This document shows, piece by piece, positions 22,662-33,757 of a stretch of DNA of 64,000 nucleotides (position 1 is its first letter; every line of letters starts with the position of its first letter). The stretch is from Juglans regia (lineage: Eukaryota; Streptophyta; Magnoliopsida; Fagales; Juglandaceae). The DNA lies in the NCBI RefSeq assembly GCF_001411555.2, contig NC_049912.1, positions 22,143,722 through 22,207,721 of the forward strand. The letters run 5' to 3'. The translations under genes and the position numbers were made by a program. The notes beneath the pieces were generated by a model, which did not search any database, had not been told where the DNA came from, and saw nothing but the letters and a program-made list of their open reading frames with translations.

Positions 22662-23370
22662 ATCTTTCCTGCAGCTACATCATCCGTCTACGGAGAGAGA
22701 GAGAGAGAGATGAGTTTGATTTGAGAGCGAAGTGGTGAGGGAACTGGCTTAGCTAGAAGGCTGTTTATTATAATATTGGTTTGAAGTAATATTACGTACT
22801 TTGCAGAATTCCACGCGCATGGGTGGGGCGTGTAGAAAACATGCCTCCAGTATTGGTAGTGCTTAATGAACTGGGGTTATGGGCAGGGGCAAGGCAGTGT
22901 TTAGTTTCTTTGTACGTTAAAGTTTAAACAGCTGGTTTTGGGAATTGGAGGATCTGGGATTCTGATACGGGTCACATGGGAGTCTCTCTCGACTCTCCCT
23001 GTGATGTATACGTGTGATTCAGGCTTCAGCCGTACATATGGTGCCTTCCACGTGAAAGGTCGGCTTAGAATCTTAGATCATGGCTTATAATTTTCCAATG
23101 GCATATGGATTAAAATCAATCTTCAATCTACGTGGTATCTTGTGAGACAGTCTAGGACTCACTAGTCGTACTCTCTCTTAAAACCCAGGGCATTCATCTC
23201 TAGATCTCATTAATCTTTCTTGCACTCGTGGGATATAAATTATTAACATTCCAAACCATTCTATTACACAATATTATATCAAACAAATATTTTAGCTATA
23301 AAAAAATTTTTACAATAATAAATTTACAAACTTTAGATTGTAAAGCTATTGAAAAGAAAATTTTGTACTA
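22662..23370. other. Upstream region of the BKI1-like gene
   Basis: Probable 5' UTR and promoter of the minus-strand gene. A (GA)n tract lies at 22690-22711, and a weak TATAATA on the minus strand sits near 22768-22774. No gene is seen. Confidence 0.4.
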
Positions 23371-23862
23371 TGCACGGTCGAGCTTAGGCCTCCCACGCCG
23401 AAGCCCAAGATTCAAGGCAGGGTAGACCAAGAAAGAGCAAAGAGGAAGGCCCAAATAGGCCTAATAGAAGATAAAGTAGTTTACGGTCTCCCTAGTTACA
23501 ACATATTAATGAGGGTCAAACAGACTGAGATCCTGTCTTCTTCAAAATCGGCAGCATTGAATGTAGCTGACAGGAGCAGCCAAATTAAATGCAACGCCAT
23601 GCCGCCCAGGACAGGGTGATCATTACATAAACATAAGGGTTTTACACGGAATCTAATATAAATAGAGAAAGGATGACGACAAAAAGAAGGTTACATATTT
23701 GATACTCCGATACTCTCTCTCTTTCTAGCTCTCCACTACTCCCTGTTTCCTTTGCTCCACCTAAGAGATTCTGATTTTGGCATCGAAGGTGACACGGTCA
23801 CCACCCAGCCACCATTTCTTCCACCCTCGCAGACACAGGAGCATTGTCACAATTGATGGCTA
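23370..23862 (+). mobile_element. LTR remnant, gypsy-type
   Basis: A TATA box (TATAAATAGAG, about 23660) is followed by a CT-rich R region and a U5 with CTGATTTTGGCATCGAAGGT, ACACGGTCACCACC and CGCAGACACAGG. This leader, with its GGCATCG block, is common in plant gypsy (Tat-group) LTRs. The borders are approximate, and no matching pair or target duplication was found. Confidence 0.5.
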
Positions 23863-24350
23863 CAAAACACGCTTCAACAACTACTTTTATTATAAAGTAG
23901 TTCTAATGTATTACATCAAACCATATTAATTTGTTTGTTTACTAATGTGAGATCTCTTTGTAGTTGTACCACTTTTCATTATATTAACATTACTTCCATA
24001 TTTATCCCTCTTATATGGTTGGGAATTGGGACATCATATTTCAAAACTATTTAATAAAACATAGGAGTTTATACTAATTATCGTTTTTGTCTTTTACCGA
24101 TCTCTTTTCTTTTCGCTATAGAGTAAAGCTCCATTCGGATACTTAGAGTATCTTGTATGATCTATGAATAGTAATGAAATAATATGAGAATATCTTAAAA
24201 TAGTCGTGTTATCAAACAGACCCAAAGAGTAACTATCAACTATCATGTCTATCACACTACCACTTAAATGTTGTCAATGCACAATTCAATACCTATCTGG
24301 CATGTACACTCTTTTATCCAAATTGAAGTTAGAGAGTATAAAATATCTCA
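23863..24350. other. Intergenic, no gene seen
   Basis: Includes a near palindrome AACTACTTTTATTATAAAGT (about 23879) and a short degenerate MITE-like piece at about 24130-24230 ending in AAACAGACCC. Confidence 0.4.
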
Positions 24351-24960
24351 AGCCTAGATAAAAAGCTCAGCCCAACAAAATGTTCCCACTAGAAGATAAC
24401 AAAATGAGATGAAGAAAGAAAGAGAGAAGGAAGTAGGGGACAAAAGGCTGATGAAGGGAACGGGCGTCAGGAGGAAAAGTGGAGATGTGACGTAAAAGAG
24501 AGAAGATGTGGCATAAAGGAAGGGAAAAACAGAGGATAAATGGGGCTTCTGCCAGACATCTAAAGGGGACTTCTTCTTCGACTTCAACTTCTTCAGCTTC
24601 TTCAACCTCATGAGAGGGACTCCAGCGACGAGATATCTGATAGAAGATAGAGCTTAGATCTCCATTATACAGCGATGATGAGAAATCATGAGAGACTGTA
24701 AAATATGAATATTATAGTGGATTTGCCCTCCAAACGGTCTGTGAACGTAGGCCCCGAATTACGTAAATCTATGTATCTCCATCTCTTAATTTTCCTGAAT
24801 TTATTTACTGCTCACCGCCATGTATGTAAGCACCAAAGTTGTATAGCCGCACTGGACCACCGTCGGGGGGCTCCACACTACACCAATTGAGGCCCGAATA
24901 GTCTCAGTAGGCCAAGAATGACTTTTTTTTCCCTTTCGGCTTGTTGTGCTATTCTTAAGC
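24351..24960 (+). mobile_element. LTR remnant, copia-type
   Basis: Contains TTATAGTGGATTTGCCCTCC, GTGAACGTAGGCCCCG and AATTACGTAAATCTATGT in order (24710-24775), matching the typical U5 block of copia LTRs (GTGGACGTAGG ... ACGTAAATC). The minus-strand frame at 24354-24611 is Ser/Phe/Leu low complexity and lies inside the LTR. The borders are approximate. Confidence 0.5.
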
Positions 24961-25227
24961 GAAGTGTTGAATCTTTTCAACAATTATCTCACAATAATAG
25001 GCAAGGTGCATGTGGCCGAAAGTAGAGGCTCCCATTGGGATCATGGCCTTAGGGGTGACCCTAATCATCTTACAAGTGACATTAAATTAAGGAGTGCCCC
25101 CTAGTTTGCCTTTCTAACTGTCTTGTTCATAAGGCTGGGAGGGTACTTATGTTTCATCCTTGACAATGTAACCATTTTGTCGTAGTTTCTCATGATAAAA
25201 GACCAATGAAAATATTTTATAACATTG
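24961..25227. other. Intergenic, no gene seen
   Basis: Short spacer up to the poly(T) that marks the LINE 3' end. Confidence 0.4.
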
Positions 25228-27365
25228 TTTTTTTTTTAAATAAACAAAGATCAATCTTATTCATTGAGCTAAACATCATTGCAATGCTTTTCACGATTAA
25301 TACACTGCATGATCTCACCTGGCCCCTCCTCTATTCACACTATTTCCTCACCATAGTCTAATGCTAACTTAACTAGTTGATGTGCTCCTTGATTACCATC
25401 TCTTTGAATATACTGAATCTTCCTTACCTCTTCACGATAGAAGAAATTTTTGATATCTTCTATAATCTGTCTATACCAAGACCAGTTATTTTCTCTACTT
25501 TTAACATCATTAACCACTTCAAGAGCATTCCCCTCAAATATCACCTGCTGAAGACCTAACTCCATGCTAAATTCTGTAGCTCTCTCAAGTGCCAAAGCTT
25601 TAGCCTGTAATGGACTGCGTATAAATCTCCTTGGCATACCTCTAGAAGCCACCAACTTACCTTCCCAGTTCTTTACCACTGTACCACCTCCCATAGTAGA
25701 CTTCTTCACATCTAATGCAGCATCTCAATTCACCTTATACCAATTAACTTCAGGCTTGCTCCATCTAACTCAAGTGCTTCTCTAATTTGCCACTGTTGTT
25801 TGATCTTTCGTACTCATTTGAGCTTGTTGATAATTTTCTACTTCCATCCTCGCTCCCTGTAGCAAATTTAAAAGGCTGTCAAACTTTCCCTAAAAAACAA
25901 ACATATTCCTCCTCAATCATATCCTTCTAAATACACAAGCTATTTCTTCAATCTCCGATCTTTGTAAATTTGAGACCAAATCTTCCCAAATGTTATAAAA
26001 ATCTCCATCTGTACACTTCCATTTCTGTAAAATACTTGATGAATCTGCCCACACATCAGTCATCTTGAACTGCAACATAGTTCCACAAGGTACGACTACA
26101 AGTCTCCTCGCGTTGTTTACATATTGGACAGAGGCTATTGTCATTGATTTTCCTTTTGAATAGGTTTCTCTTTGTTGGCAATATTTCACTTACAGCTTTC
26201 CACATAAAAACTTTTACCACATTTGGAACTTGTAGATCCCATATCTTCTTCCATACAGCTGAGCCCAGGTTAATTGCTGAAGTCTCACCCATAACAGACC
26301 TATTCATTTGACACTCTATAAAGTAACCTGACTTAACTGAAAAAATATCATTCTTAGTAGGACCCCGTATCAGTTTGTCTTCAAAACCTCTTATGCTTAT
26401 TGTCATACTCTTCACCATGTCTGCCTCCTCTTTATTGAGCACTTCATCTATAAGATTTACTTTCTAGCATCCCTTAGCATTAATAAAATCCTTAACACAA
26501 GCTTGCCTTGGTAGAATTTTGATTGGTGACTGGATCATGCGAGTAGAAGGACTTGGTAACCATCTGTTGCCCCATATCTTGATATTCTCCCTATTCCCCA
26601 CCCTTCAATCTTCATCTCATCCCTGCTTTGCCCAGATGCCCTTATACTTCTCCAGATCTGTGATGAGACACTGCCAACTTTCGCTTGTAATATGTCACCA
26701 TGCTTATAATATTTCTCTTTCATAATCTTAGCTATGAGAGAGTTAGGATTTATGAGCAACCTCCAATATTGCTTTGAAAACATGGCCTGGTTAAAGCATT
26801 CCATATCTCTAAACCCCATCCCTCCTTGACTCTTTGACATTCCAAGCTTACTCCATTGCTTCCATTGGATTTTCCTGTTCTAGTTCATATGTCCTCATCA
26901 AAATTTAGCCATTATTTGAGATAGCTCTTTACGTACACAACTGTTTTGGCAATTTAAAGACACTCATAATATAGATTGAGATAGCTTGTATGACTAACTT
27001 TATTAGAACCTCCTTACTAGCTTGTGATAGAAACTGATTTTTCCAACTATTTATTATCTGCCATATCCTTTCCTTAATTCCTCTAAAAGTTTTATATTTC
27101 GACCTGCCTACCATCATAGGTAGTCCTAAATACTTCTCTGCATCCTCACAAACCCTTGCCTCAATAGCTTGTGTCAACTCTTCTCTAACTTCAAATCTTG
27201 TATTAGCACTGAAATATAAGGATGTTTTTTGCATATTTAGTTTCTGACCTGATGCCTCCTCATACTTATGCAGTATAGATTCCATAGCCCTCAATTGTTG
27301 CATTTCAACCCTATAGAAAATTATGTAATCAGCAGATGATTAATGCTAGTCCCTCCTTACTTACA
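25228..27365 (-). mobile_element. 5'-truncated, decayed LINE (non-LTR retrotransposon)
   Basis: Read on the minus strand from 27365 down. Relics of the reverse transcriptase catalytic region come first (GTSINHLL, then ADYIIFYR where ADD is expected, about 27315-27352). The RT thumb region follows (27303-26929: ASGQKLNMQKTSLYFS, EKYLGLPMMVGRSK, NSWKNQFLSQASKEVLIK). Next are GGMGFRDMECFNQAMFSKQ (26840-26535), a zf-RVT zinc-binding segment (26442-25917: VPNVVKVFMWKAVSEILPTK, CPICKQREET), an RNase H-like domain (25709-25335: KALALERATEFSMELGL, FEGNALEVVND, RDGNQGAHQLVKLAL) and a poly(A) tail written as T9 at 25228. The endonuclease and most of the RT are missing. Several frameshifts and stops divide it, so it is dead. 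Confidence 0.88.
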
Positions 27366-28149
27366 ACAATATGTTGTAAGTAGTAATCGGTGTGACCAAT
27401 GTGCTGACCCAATAAAATTTATGCATTATCTTCAACTTTACAGTTTTTTGGATTTGGTGCATAGAACAACGTTTTAAATTCATACGCGAAAATGTATATA
27501 TATGCTGCTAACGAAACGAACGTTGAATATCGGAGATTTTTCCACCAAATACTGACAATTTCATCCTTTTTTTATTACTTTTAGGTTGGAATAGCAATAT
27601 CTATAATGATCAGGTCTTTATTTTCCTTAAAATAATTTAATGAGTACTAATGAAACATCAGAAGAGGTCTTGCATGCGAAGGTATCAAAATTCAAAAACC
27701 AGAAAGAATACAAGACGAAAAATTTATATTCTAAATTTAATTCAGTCAAGAGGATTGCAGGGGACCTTGGGAAGGAAATAAAGGCATAAAAAATAATAAC
27801 TTTTTGTACTAATTATCCTTCTCCATGCTTGACCATTCAGCTTTGGTACGCGAAAATGTGATATGATTATTGATTTTTTTATGATTATTGAGTTGTCAAT
27901 AGCAGGTTTCTTGGTCTATATGAGCCATGATCCCTTGCATGCATGTCAAATCACGAATACAATATAGCGTTTGGACTTTGGATCTTTTGACTCGTACGCA
28001 TTGAAAGTTTGATCCTTTTACGTCTACCTGTATATATTTTATTGGAAAATTCTAAAATGCTCGAATTATTTAATCGAAACCATGTCATCGATAGTACATT
28101 TGTCTTTTTTTATAAAAAAAATATATAGCATGACCCTATTTTATTTGAA
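27366..28149. other. Intergenic, no gene seen
   Basis: A short inverted repeat CTTACAACAATATGTTGTAAG lies at 27360-27380. No coding signal. Confidence 0.4.
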
Positions 28150-28372
28150 ACTTTTAGGGCTAATTTATTTTTAAAGATGAGATTAAAGTTAAAAAATTAA
28201 ATAAAATATTATTAAGATATATTTTTTAATATTATTTTTATTTTAAAATTTAAAAAAATTAAATTGTTTATTTTAATTTGTTTAAAGATTTGAGAAAATT
28301 GTAATGATGAGATGAGAGATTTTTAAAATTTTTAAAATTTTAGACTGTCTTAAAAGCAAACAAAGCCTTAAC
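28150..28372 (-). mobile_element. Tourist-like MITE, copy 8
   Basis: Starts AGGGCTAATTTATTTTTAAAG and ends AAAAGCAAACAAAGCC, with the reverse-oriented core (AATAAAATATTATTAAGATA and AAAAAATTAAATTGTTTATT). Confidence 0.65.
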
Positions 28373-28507
28373 CTTCTCTCAAAAATATTATTGGTTCCAT
28401 CCTTTTAAATATAAGAGTAATTATATTTAAATATCCATCCAAAATATTGCCTATTTTGTGCCATCATCTTTAGATTAGAATTGTTATAAAAAATGTCACT
28501 TGACATA

Positions 28508-28515
28508 CAAAATAG
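28508..28515. repeat. Pack-hAT target-site duplication, left
   Basis: CAAAATAG, repeated exactly at 29473-29480. Confidence 0.88.
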
Positions 28516-28660
28516 TAGGCCTACAACCCGAATTGAAATAGTTGGGTTTATACCCGACTCGACCCGACCCGAAATACTTCCGGTTAAGGGGCAACCCAAT
28601 CCGATCCGACTTGATCAAAATAAAATCGGATCGGACCCGTATGACCCGACCAGGTCTTGC

Positions 28661-28750
28661 ACTGTGGAAGAGGAGAAGATGGGGGACTTGATGGAAGTGT
28701 TCGAAGACGAATCCAAGGGACCAGATGAACCTTTGGTTATTTTTCTTTAA
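28661..28750 (+). other. Possible captured coding stretch in the Pack-hAT
   Basis: Plus-strand frame VEEEKMGDLMEVFEDESKG, then PDEPLVIFL and a stop. Composition looks coding, but I recognise no family. It could be a captured exon from a second donor gene. Confidence 0.3.
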
Positions 28751-28826
28751 CGAGCAGATGCCAGATGTACTTTGAACTTGATTTCATAGTGATCAACCTC
28801 CCATATGTATTGAAACATATAAACTA

Positions 28827-29092
28827 GTATTGGATCTTAGGAAACGCCAAGATCTTACCATCGAACTTGTTCACCGCACCGCCAGAGGCCGTCCCCACCC
28901 GAAGTCGTTTTCATACATGGGGAATCTCGGGTAACTCCCCATCATCATTGATGCACCGTCGGAGTTCCCCAACGGGAACAACCTCGACTCACTCTCCCAT
29001 GGAGTCATCATGCACAACCACGTTTCGGTGTAGAAGATCGGTGCACCTCTCAGATCCCGAGAAAGAAGCTTGCTGGCCGTAGCACCAAACAA
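28827..29092 (-). pseudogene. BAHD (HXXXD-type) acyltransferase fragment
   Basis: The minus-strand frame contains ASKLLSRDLRG, SRLFPLGNSDGASMMMGS and the family hallmark DFGWGRP within YPRFPMYENDFGWGRPLAVR. After a frameshift at about 28880 the reading resumes as NKFDGKILAFPK, the segment that follows DFGWG in intact enzymes, and then stops at 28827-28829. BAHD enzymes transfer acyl groups from acyl-CoA to alcohols or amines in specialised metabolism; this sequence resembles the uncharacterised At3g50280-like acetyltransferase group. The catalytic HXXXD motif and the N-terminal two thirds are absent. The fragment sits wholly inside the non-autonomous hAT, so it was probably captured rather than left from a local gene. 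Confidence 0.85.
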
Positions 29093-29225
29093 TCTCTACC
29101 AGCCAAGCGTAGCCATTATCTCACTTTAGAAAGCTCTATCCTCAGTTGTTAGTAAAGGCCTCGAATAATCGCGTGGATTTATATACATATCGAAACCAAA
29201 AGCTTCTTCCCAAACCAACGATCTC

Positions 29226-29351
29226 GACAACAATGAGATACGCATGAGGTACAAAGATGTCTTGGCGGAATTGGCAAAACAGGCTCAATGTGTTGGCAAA
29301 GGCATGGAAAGATTCAAGAAATGTAGAAAATGCAGATGGGTTGAAATATAA
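29226..29351 (+). other. Possible captured coding stretch in the Pack-hAT (2)
   Basis: Plus-strand frame DNNEIRMRYKDVLAELAKQA, followed by QCVGKGMERFKKCRKCRW and a stop. It reads like protein-coding sequence rather than repeat DNA. The donor is unknown. Confidence 0.3.
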
Positions 29352-29472
29352 ATGCAAACCTGTTAACTAGTTGGGTTGGAGACCCCATCATACAATAACC
29401 CGACAAAATGCGGGTTGGGTAGGGCCGCTTTAAGCGGGCCCATCGGATAAATGGATCATTTGCATAGCCCTA

Positions 29473-29480
29473 CAAAATAG
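29473..29480. repeat. Pack-hAT target-site duplication, right
   Basis: CAAAATAG, directly after AGCCCTA. Confidence 0.88.
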
Positions 29481-29734
29481 TAGAACTATCCTCACATCTC
29501 TAGATTTGTCGGAAGAGTACTTATATCTACCGCCTATCCAACCCAAATATAAATCTATTTGTTTCCATTCTATGTCGTGGTGATCAATATGCTTGAAGAA
29601 AGGATTGTATTTTTTGAAGATGAACGAAGGAAAAATCCAAAATATATGTTAAAATTTGCTGCAATATCAAAGTGAACAAAAACAGAGGGACATTCTATCT
29701 TTGAGAATGAGTCTTCCCGTCATATTCAATAAGC

Positions 29735-29962
29735 GGTCTCATTTGGTTATGCAGTTAAGATAAGATGAGATGATATGTTTTGTTGAAAGTTAAATAAAAT
29801 ATTGTTATAATATAATTTTTTAATATAATTTTTGTTTTGAAATTAAAAAAAATTGAATTGTTTATTATATTTTGTGTGGGAGTTTGAAAAAATTGTAATG
29901 ATTATATGAAATGAGATGAAAAGAGAAGAGATAATTTAGTTTTGTGTAATCAAAACAACCCT
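29735..29962 (-). mobile_element. Tourist-like MITE, copy 9
   Basis: Ends GGTCTCATTTGGTTATGC and GTAATCAAAACAACCC are inverted. A TAA lies next to each end (TAAGC at 29730 and CCCTAA at 29963), in line with a TWA target duplication. Confidence 0.75.
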
Positions 29963-30020
29963 AATAGATTATTTGAAATTGAATAGGAGATTATTTGTAT
30001 GTTATTTTTTATTGATGATG

Positions 30021-30600
30021 TTGGGAAATCTTTTTTTTTTTTTTTTTTTAAATAAGATCAGATTTTATATATCTTCCACAAAGTCAGGATAATACATCTT
30101 ATCCTTCACTAAATCATTGCATATTACAGAGGGACCCCCTTCGATCCAAACCCTTTCTTCCCCACATAATAATGCATGTTTTGCCAATAAGTGAGCAACA
30201 GAATTTCCTTCTCTAGGAGTATAGCAGACTGACCACCCCTCCTTTTGATGAAGAACGTGTTTTATATCATTGATGATGTGCCCCATCCATGACTGATCTT
30301 CATCTGCCTTGTTGATCCTTTGAATAATATTAGCTGCATCACCTTCAAACATAAGTTCAGAGAAAGAAAAGGATAGTTCAGAACTTATCTCTATTGCCCT
30401 CCACAAAGCCAAGCTCTCTGCTAGAGCAGGATCATGCACATTCTGTTTCACATCACACACAGACGCCAGAACCTCTCCCTCTTCATCTCTAAACACAATT
30501 CACATTCCCATTCTCTGGTTTTCTAAATCCATAGCTGCATCCCAATTAGCCTTAATCACATTAGTACCAGGTTTTTTCCATCTCTTCTGTGCTCCTTAAT
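30021..30600 (-). mobile_element. Second LINE 3' fragment with RNase H-like domain
   Basis: Poly(A) tail written as T20 at about 30031-30050, preceded on the minus strand by an RNase H-like (RVT_3) domain in the frame 30065-30496 (143 aa): ALAESLALWRAIEISSELSF, FEGDAANIIQRIN, TPREGNSVAHLLAKHAL. The zf-RVT and RT parts are missing, so it is strongly 5'-truncated. Its sequence is clearly different from the 25-27 kb LINE, a separate lineage or an older copy. Confidence 0.82.
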
Positions 30601-31269
30601 CACATTGCATACTTGGGTCACTAGATGCTACGAGGGTCTTATTCTACCATTCATATAGCTACGATGAGTCTATGATATTTGGCGTATTCATTGTAGGAAG
30701 GTGCTCCATCTATTTGATATCTTAATTGTTAGTTTAGTATAACCTTTTGTAATATGGGTATTCCGTGACAATTTTTATAATTTGAAAGTCACATTTTACA
30801 AACTTGTTATTCTTTAATAAATCTTAGTTTTTCTAGAAAAATGATAACCTTATAACTAACTATTTTACAATTATTTTAACTCTACATGAAATTGAGGGTA
30901 GTTTTGTAATATTAAAATTTATTTTTGTAAAATACCTTATAAAACTAGCATCATTTTATAAAAATACATTTATTTTACAACATGTGTTGTGAAATATGTT
31001 GTGAAATGTGTTGTTGGATATCATTACTCTTAATGGAGTGTAATGATTTCATTGATTGTTTGAAAATGAATTGTAAAATAGTTATAAAATAGTTATATGT
31101 GCATCGTTACTCGTTTTTTCTATATTTTTTTACAAGATTGATTTAAAGAATACTAAAATTTCCATAGAGACGACAAGTTCTTGAGAAGAGAACAAAGGGA
31201 AGTGGAAAATGAATGGGATACGGGATTTAAATAGGGGCTCACACCAGTTGGGGTACCCAACGCATAAAG
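30601..31269. other. Intergenic, no gene seen
   Basis: AT-rich spacer without coding signal. Confidence 0.4.
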
Positions 31270-32115
31270 TGACATGAGCATTCAAAAACAAAAAGACAAG
31301 AGCGAATCTCGAGATTTATGCCGCACACAATAATGACAAAGATAAATTGTCGCGCACGTGGGGGCACTGGCCAATCGGTAATCGCGTGGAAGGATAACCG
31401 CCATCCCACACGTGGCAATGTGGTTGCAGCTCGTGGTAATGGGCAGAGTCACACCGACCACGTTCAGCAGCTTTTGAATTCTCGCCGCATGTGTGCGATG
31501 GGAATTCAAGGGGTACTGAGAACGAGATTTACCTCTCTACTTGGGCCGTGTGGGATTTTGCCCAAAGCGGCCAGCAGATAGCCCAGTACAAAACCAATGA
31601 CGAGGAAAGGAATGGGCTGGGCCCGAGGAGGCCCTTCAAATATGGTGACTAGTCACGTCACCCACTCAGATCACAACCTACATCGTCGGACAGTAGGCAG
31701 GCTGTATTAAATGGTCTGGGAATCTAGCATGCAACGATAGAGCCAGACGTCCACTCACCTCTCTGGACAAGGTAGTGTGCATCCCCTTCCCACCAACCCT
31801 TTACCTGACGCAGGAGACAAACTGGCGACCCATACACGATGTAGCAGGGTAACGACTGACATGATAGGGGAGGAAACCTGTCACCACCCTTCCATGATCT
31901 GCTAGTAGTGGGCAGGGACCACCATGACTGGGTATATAAATACGTCTCGGGCTTAGGTAGAGCTCTCTGAACATTTTCTCCTTACATTCCCACATAAATA
32001 GATAATTCTAACTTAAGCATCGATGGTGTCCCTCGCCACCCCGAGCCCTAATCTCCTTGGGTCTTGCAGGTCGAATGGAGGAATCGCTGAGTTGCCCAAG
32101 CTATGAAACACGACA
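31270..32115 (+). mobile_element. LTR remnant, gypsy-type (2)
   Basis: TATA box GGTATATAAATACG at about 31929, then a leader with ATTCTAACTTAAGCATCGAT, CACCCCGAGCCCTAATCTCC and TTGGGTCTTGCAGGTCG, the R-U5 block common in plant gypsy LTRs. U3 (31300-31900) is GC-richer than the surroundings. The block resembles that of the LTR at 23370-23862. The ends are approximate; the right end abuts a copia gag fragment. Confidence 0.55.
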
Positions 32116-32530
32116 TCAACACCCATCGTTTTAAGATCACCAACGATAAACAGTAATTCATATAGTTGGGTTAAAACCGACTTATCATTAGTAATCTTAA
32201 AATCCATAAATTTGTTGCCGAAAGAGTAGACCAGTAGACATTATATATCGAATTGGACAATTTGTTGAGGATGTGGCCTTTGCTTAGAAAGTCGTCATAT
32301 TTCCACTTTCTCTGCTTCTCCTTTAACTCGGCACTTTCTTATGGAGTAGGATCGAGAATCGCCTCCAAGTCATCTTCCAAAATGTATACGAGCTTCAAAG
32401 TGGTGATGAAGAATATCATCTTTTGCTGCCAATGAACGAAATTCTGACCATCGAAATGATCAAGACGAATGAAATTTTGGTTCATCACTTAAATGGACTG
32501 CATCGCCTCCTTGATACAAGACATGTTCTA
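32116..32530 (-). pseudogene. Copia-type gag fragment (UBN2-like), decayed
   Basis: On the minus strand, from about 32525 down, reading with stops: RLDHFDGQNFVHWQQKMIFF, ITTLKLVYILEDDLEAILDP, ELKEKQRKWKYDDFLSKGHI, then after a frame change MDFKITNDKSVLTQLYELLF and VGDLKTMGVDV (32207 to about 32125). This is the order of a Ty1/copia gag polyprotein N-terminus. It breaks off where the gypsy-type LTR begins. At least two stops and one frameshift make it non-functional. Confidence 0.8.
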
Positions 32531-32754
32531 AAATTGTTAGAAATGTTTAATAAAATAATGGAATTGCAAAGGTAGAAAAATATAAATCAAGGCTCGATCG
32601 TAACGACAATTTATTTAGAATATAGTTTGCCATTTTCAATGTGTTATAAAATATTAATAAAATTGTTTTAGTATACGACGAAGTTCTTTATTTTCTCGCC
32701 GTTCTACCCTAGCATTTCTACAGAACAACCCATAAAATACCATTTTTTGAGAAT
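32531..32754. other. Probable distal promoter of the cyclin gene
   Basis: AT-rich spacer between the gag remnant and the TATA-like box. No gene seen. Confidence 0.35.
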
Positions 32755-32763
32755 TATAAAAAG
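32754..32763 (+). promoter_or_regulatory. TATA-like box of the cyclin gene
   Basis: AATTATAAAAAGGAG is a good plant TATA context about 280 bp before the donor of the 5' UTR intron, giving a leader of about 250 nt. Confidence 0.4.
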
Positions 32764-33035
32764 GAGAGATTTTTTAAAAGGAAAACTCGTCTATTTTTAT
32801 CTGTTCTGAAATTTCAACGGATTATCTTAGAACCTATAAATTTCACACCATTTTCATCTGTATCACTTTCCTGTAAAAGTTACACTATTTATTATATCCA
32901 CGCATCGGTTTTCTCCTCATCTGGATCCCTATTATTTTCAACCAAACCCTAATCTCAACGAGATTTTGATCTTGATCTCGCCCCTAACCTGATCTAAAAT
33001 CAAGCAACTTTCAGATCAATTTTCCTGCTAGCCAG

Positions 33036-33749
33036 GTAAATATTGCTATTTTCCTCTTCGTTTTTTCTAATAGTGGCTGTTCTTCGTTTATAGGGGCTTG
33101 ATTTGATTTGATTTGATTTGTTTCTTTTTAAGATGTTCTCTGTTCGGTTAGACCTGTTTCATTTTTTTATTTATTAATTTTTAAAACTTAGCGATCTGTT
33201 CTTTCTATGGGATAGGTGTCGTTTATGGTATGTTTTTGTTAATTATCATGATTGTTATTGATGATAATGTTAGGTTTATCTATTATTGGTGACAGGGCTG
33301 TTGAGTTTTCAGGGTCCAGGTTAATCAACTTTTAGTGTGAAGATGTACGTATGCATGTATATGTGTAATAATATGTTTATAGTTCTTTGTAAATACCACT
33401 GGTTTGCCACATATGTTCTTAATACGACATATGCATATTTTTTCTTTTTCTTTTTCCCAGGAAATGGATAAAGTTAACAGAAATTTAATGTAGTACCAGA
33501 AAGATAAACAGAAATTGTCAGAAAATTACTTTTGTCACTATAATATACAATTGAGCTTTATGAATTTGTAAATCTAAGAAATGTAGGATGTACTTTCTGA
33601 GAATAAGAAGAGCACAATAAGAACATAAATGTAACAAAAATGTGAAGATTTTAACGATAGCTCGTCATTTGTTGCACTTTGGTCTGGACTTTCTAAAGCA
33701 AAATATCACCGCGTTTAATTTTTCTTACATTGTTTCTGTCACGTTTCAG
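33036..33749 (+). other. Probable 5' UTR intron of the cyclin gene
   Basis: Donor CCAG|GTAAAT at 33036 and acceptor TTTCAG|GAACAG at 33749 enclose AT/T-rich DNA; the start codon follows 8 bp after the acceptor. Leader introns are common in plant genes. The donor is inferred by eye. Confidence 0.55.
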
Positions 33750-33757
33750 GAACAGAA

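Larger units (their letters stand above)
28516..29472. mobile_element. Non-autonomous hAT carrying captured gene pieces (Pack-hAT), 957 bp
   Basis: Starts TAGGCCTACAACCCG and ends TTTGCATAGCCCTA, imperfect inverted ends of hAT type. It is flanked by an exact 8-bp duplication CAAAATAG (28508-28515 and 29473-29480). The subterminal parts hold CCCGACTCGACCCGACCCG (28554-28572) and GGGTTGGGTAGGGCCGC-like motifs at the right (29412-29450). The middle has no transposase. It carries an antisense C-terminal piece of a BAHD acyltransferase gene and two plus-strand stretches that look coding (28661-28750 and 29226-29351). This is the structure of a gene-capturing hAT. Confidence 0.85.

Noticed and set aside
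24354..24611. 85-aa minus-strand frame resembling a membrane protein
   Set aside because: Low-complexity Ser/Phe/Leu sequence from purine-rich LTR DNA; no homology recognised.
28493..28750. 85-aa plus-strand gene at the left end of the Pack-hAT
   Set aside because: The frame starts outside the element and crosses its terminal and CCCGACC repeats; only its last third looks coding, so it is listed as a possible captured stretch.
31318..31581. 87-aa plus-strand gene
   Set aside because: Lies in the U3 of a gypsy-type LTR remnant; no family similarity.
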